NCBI GenBank assembly: GCA_030141605.1
Contig: JAQGDQ010000153.1
Location: 1-64,000, forward strand
Direction of reading: 5' to 3'
Origin: Tubiluchus corallicola
Taxonomy: Eukaryota > Priapulida > Priapulimorpha > Priapulimorphida > Tubiluchidae
Length of the DNA stretch: 64,000 nucleotides
Every line of letters begins with the position of its first letter. The first letter of the stretch is position 1. The notes below the pieces were generated by a model. That model was not told the origin of the DNA and ran no database searches. It worked only from the letters and a program-made list of their open reading frames with translations. This document shows positions 61,302 to 64,000 of the stretch, in pieces. The position numbers and the translations under genes were made by a program.

Positions 61302-63827
61302 TGTTTTTGTACCGCAGCAAAAGGTTATGTACTACCCTGCATAGAATGATTATGCACAAATGACTTTCATGCATTGTTATGGTGGCTTTAAATATCTGTG
61401 ATAATAATTATGCAATTTTAATGCTTAAGCAGTAGTGTATTATATCATTTTCTCGTTTGCAGTTGTTTTTTAAAATATGTATTATTAAATGGATACATGT
61501 GGGTATACATCAAAATAGCTAAAACTGTTTTTACTAAATCATTCTTTATTGTAAAACAACTGACTAATACTCGTTATAAATTCATATCAGTAACTATGTA
61601 TTGTTATGCATGTACAAATTTTAAAAAATTTCTTGTTGAAATTAGTGCTCCTTGCTTTTTTTAAAATTTTTGCAGTACTTGCTATTCAAAAAGGTTTAAG
61701 CCTCTGTAAAGTAACTGTAATTTGTAATTTGTGTTCATCTTATTATTTGATGAGACTAGTTTTGATCTAAGCACAAGTTACAATTCATTTCCAACTATGT
61801 AATATATTTAACAACTGCTATAGTGAAATAATGCTGTGCATGTCAAAGTGGCCGAGTTGCAAAACAATCCGTTAATTCTTTAAGCCTCTTTGGATGGCTG
61901 TGTGATGATGAAATTTGGTTATTATGGACATTTGTGATTAGCTACTTAAATTTTAATTAAATCTTTTCATTACAGTTAAATGGTAACCTTAGTAAGCTAT
62001 TGTTATTTAGGTAATAACTAATAATACCTTTTCTAACTTCGTTACATGAAACATTGTGTTTTGACATTGGTCAAATTTAATGTTCATCTGTGAAGTACAG
62101 CTAGAGCAGATTTTTGTAAATGAAAGTATTACCTTCACCGATCATGAATAAGATCATTTTCCTGCTTGTTAATCATTTAACACTTTATAATAACTTAGAA
62201 TAAAACGTGAAATGTTATACAATTTTACTTGACCATTGCGAGAGGTTTGTGTGGAAAATGTATGTAGTGAGGAATACCTAGATTTGTCAGCAAGTTCAGA
62301 CGAAGTTGCAGAAACAGCTATGAAGTCTGGGAGAAAATTCTAATTATATGTTGTTATGACAAATTCTCTTACTGCCTCATTTTTCTTCCTCCCTCATTCT
62401 ATTTTTCCTGCACATTTTGTCCTTCCACTTCTCTCTGTCTTCCTTTCTCCATCACCCATGTAATATTTTTAACTGGTTCAGGCGAAATATTTACCTGTTT
62501 TGTTGTAATTATATGGTAGTGCCAAAACGATGGTGTCAGCATTTGTCATTGTCTTGGAATCTTTAGTCTTTGTCTGTTTTATTAGCTTTGTTCCCACATA
62601 TATAGGCTTAATTCATGGTCCAGCATAATTCACTCCAGACCAAAAACAGTGTCCTAACTTTCTCAAAACGAAATGTCACCTAAAACCAGGCTACGGTACC
62701 ATTGATTGTTGGAATGTGTAGGAAAATGTATACAAAACTCCTTGGTCATATACGAACAAGCTAAATGTGTTAAAAGTTCCAGCACATTAACAAAAATGAA
62801 CTGAAGGCCAGCTACTATACCCTATGTGCATGAAAGACGATGGTACTACGGTCGCTTCACTCAATGTGGAAGATAAGCCAAGAAACACCATAAATGGGTG
62901 AACTGAAAAGTATTGTAAACCCAAGAGAATGTGAGAAAAGGATGAATAAAAACATCAAAATGGGAAAAGATACTTAAAAGAATAGCAATTCAAACAGACG
63001 AGCCTTCCCACCAGCAGGTGCTTGGTACACTGGGTGGAAAAAGTCGATAGTCCAAGTCAATGACACGGTATTTCAATATAATAATCGAGAAGTATCCTAA
63101 GAACATTCTGTATGGGTTAAAAAAGTTTATAGTTAACTAAGAAGTAATCTAAACAACTAGAACTAGAATATGAAATCTAACAACACACTTTTCAGCATTG
63201 ATATTAAATATAAAGACACTAGGTGACACTAAGTCCAGAAAATCGATAACACAAACGTGATGACCAACACTCTAGGTAAATTAGGCTGTCTATCAATTTT
63301 CAAAACATTAAGTGTTAAATGAGACAGTTACTTGTTGCTGCATACAGTGTAAAATATACTATTACACAACTATAGAAAACAAAATGATTGACCAGTCAAC
63401 TCCATATATCTTGAACACCACATTACACAAATCCACAACAACAGCATTTAAAACAATGCATTCTAATATGTTATACAAGGCACTTGGTCTAATTATGATG
63501 TTACCATTGTGTGATAATAGTTACGAAAACGTTTTATAACTGGATTGATGGTAAAAAACTTGGAACAGCAATGAAAATAATTTTAAAATCAATTTAATAA
63601 TTTTAATCATTCACAAATTATTGAATACGTAAGAGTCCAGGCAAATAAATGCAAAAAAATATTTTGGAAGCTTAAAACATTATAATAGAAAACTCTGACA
63701 AGTGACAGACAGCAAAAGCTACTAATGTACTACATAACCAAACATTGTCTATGAGAAAATTTCATTTCTATTTCTAAATGATGATATCTGCAAGTATTTA
63801 CAAAATGCATTTGTGAAACTTAATATA
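61302..63827. other. Intergenic DNA; no gene recognised
   Basis: AT-rich. It holds a plus-strand AATAAA at 62199-62204 and a minus-strand ATTAAA (63598-63593), the latter about 230 nt past the stop of the right-edge gene. No exon or repeat was recognised. Confidence 0.4.
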
Positions 63828-63928
63828 TTAGCTATCTGATTCGGCTTGACTATCAGACTCTGTCTGCAGATTAGCCTTTTCTTCTAAATTTGCTTTGGCT
63901 TTCCTCAGTACTTTGTGAGTTTTTGATA
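63828..63928 (-). CDS. Last coding exon of an unidentified minus-strand gene
   Basis: Acceptor CTTTTTTTCAG ends at 63929; the exon is open in one frame (incoming phase 1) to TAA at 63830-63828. It encodes SKTHKVLRKAKANLEEKAN then an acidic Ser/Gln tail ending ESDSQAESDS. A basic helix followed by an acidic tail is common in nuclear or nucleolar proteins, but I do not recognise the family. The rest of the gene is off the right edge. Confidence 0.6.
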
Positions 63929-64000
63929 CTGAAAAAAAGAACAAGCATTGATAATTTTCACGTTGAGCAAATTATAACTTAAATATTACATTGGTCAAAA

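Noticed and set aside
1-64000. CRISPR arrays, bacterial operons, rRNA genes
   Set aside because: None seen. The window is eukaryotic nuclear DNA with spliced genes; short direct repeats present are microsatellites, minisatellites or transposon ends.

Overview
The window is AT-rich animal nuclear DNA. Genes are split into many short exons with GT..AG introns, intergenic stretches are long, and several decayed DNA transposons and one LINE fragment are present. The proteins are clearly metazoan (an ARHGEF10-type Rho exchange factor, a THNSL2-type threonine synthase-like enzyme, a class A GPCR). Introns are invertebrate in style (hundreds of bp, some over 10 kb), so a non-vertebrate metazoan is likely; the phylum cannot be fixed from this sequence.

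Layout. 1-3.6 kb: six exons of a THNSL2 homologue on the minus strand, with its 3' end off the left edge. 3.6-17.3 kb: intergenic DNA with an ACGT-rich degenerate repeat field, a 942-bp inverted-repeat transposon built of nested palindromes (6263-7204), a decayed minus-strand LINE reverse transcriptase (about 7.86-9.18 kb), a 110-bp hairpin and an 84-bp minisatellite. 17.3-59.5 kb: one very large plus-strand gene, an ARHGEF10/ARHGEF10L homologue, reconstructed here as 26 coding exons (numbered 1-9 and 11-27) for the longest form. 59.5-61.3 kb: two TA-flanked MITEs and a stop-containing partial copy of the gene's own last exon. 61.3-63.8 kb: nothing recognisable. 63.83-63.93 kb: last coding exon of an unidentified minus-strand gene that continues off the right edge.

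The main biological signal is in the ARHGEF10-type gene. The DH-PH-propeller part (47056-59523) is joined in phase 1 to a long upstream part of nine exons carrying proline-rich and tyrosine motifs. The large intron between these parts (28335-47055) holds three further candidate first exons (ATG at 35516, 41842 and 45187). Each has an in-frame stop just upstream and a GT donor in phase 1, so all four starts would join the same DH exon in frame. Predicted products are about 1926, 1223, 1189 and 1146 residues with entirely different N-termini. The same intron hosts, on the opposite strand, an intronless class A GPCR (30016-30954) with an amine-receptor-like pocket but Glu at position 3.32, and a probable small spliced minus-strand gene (34117 to about 36127).

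All exon joins were made by eye from splice consensus, reading phase and recalled family similarity. No alignment, expression data or database search was available.
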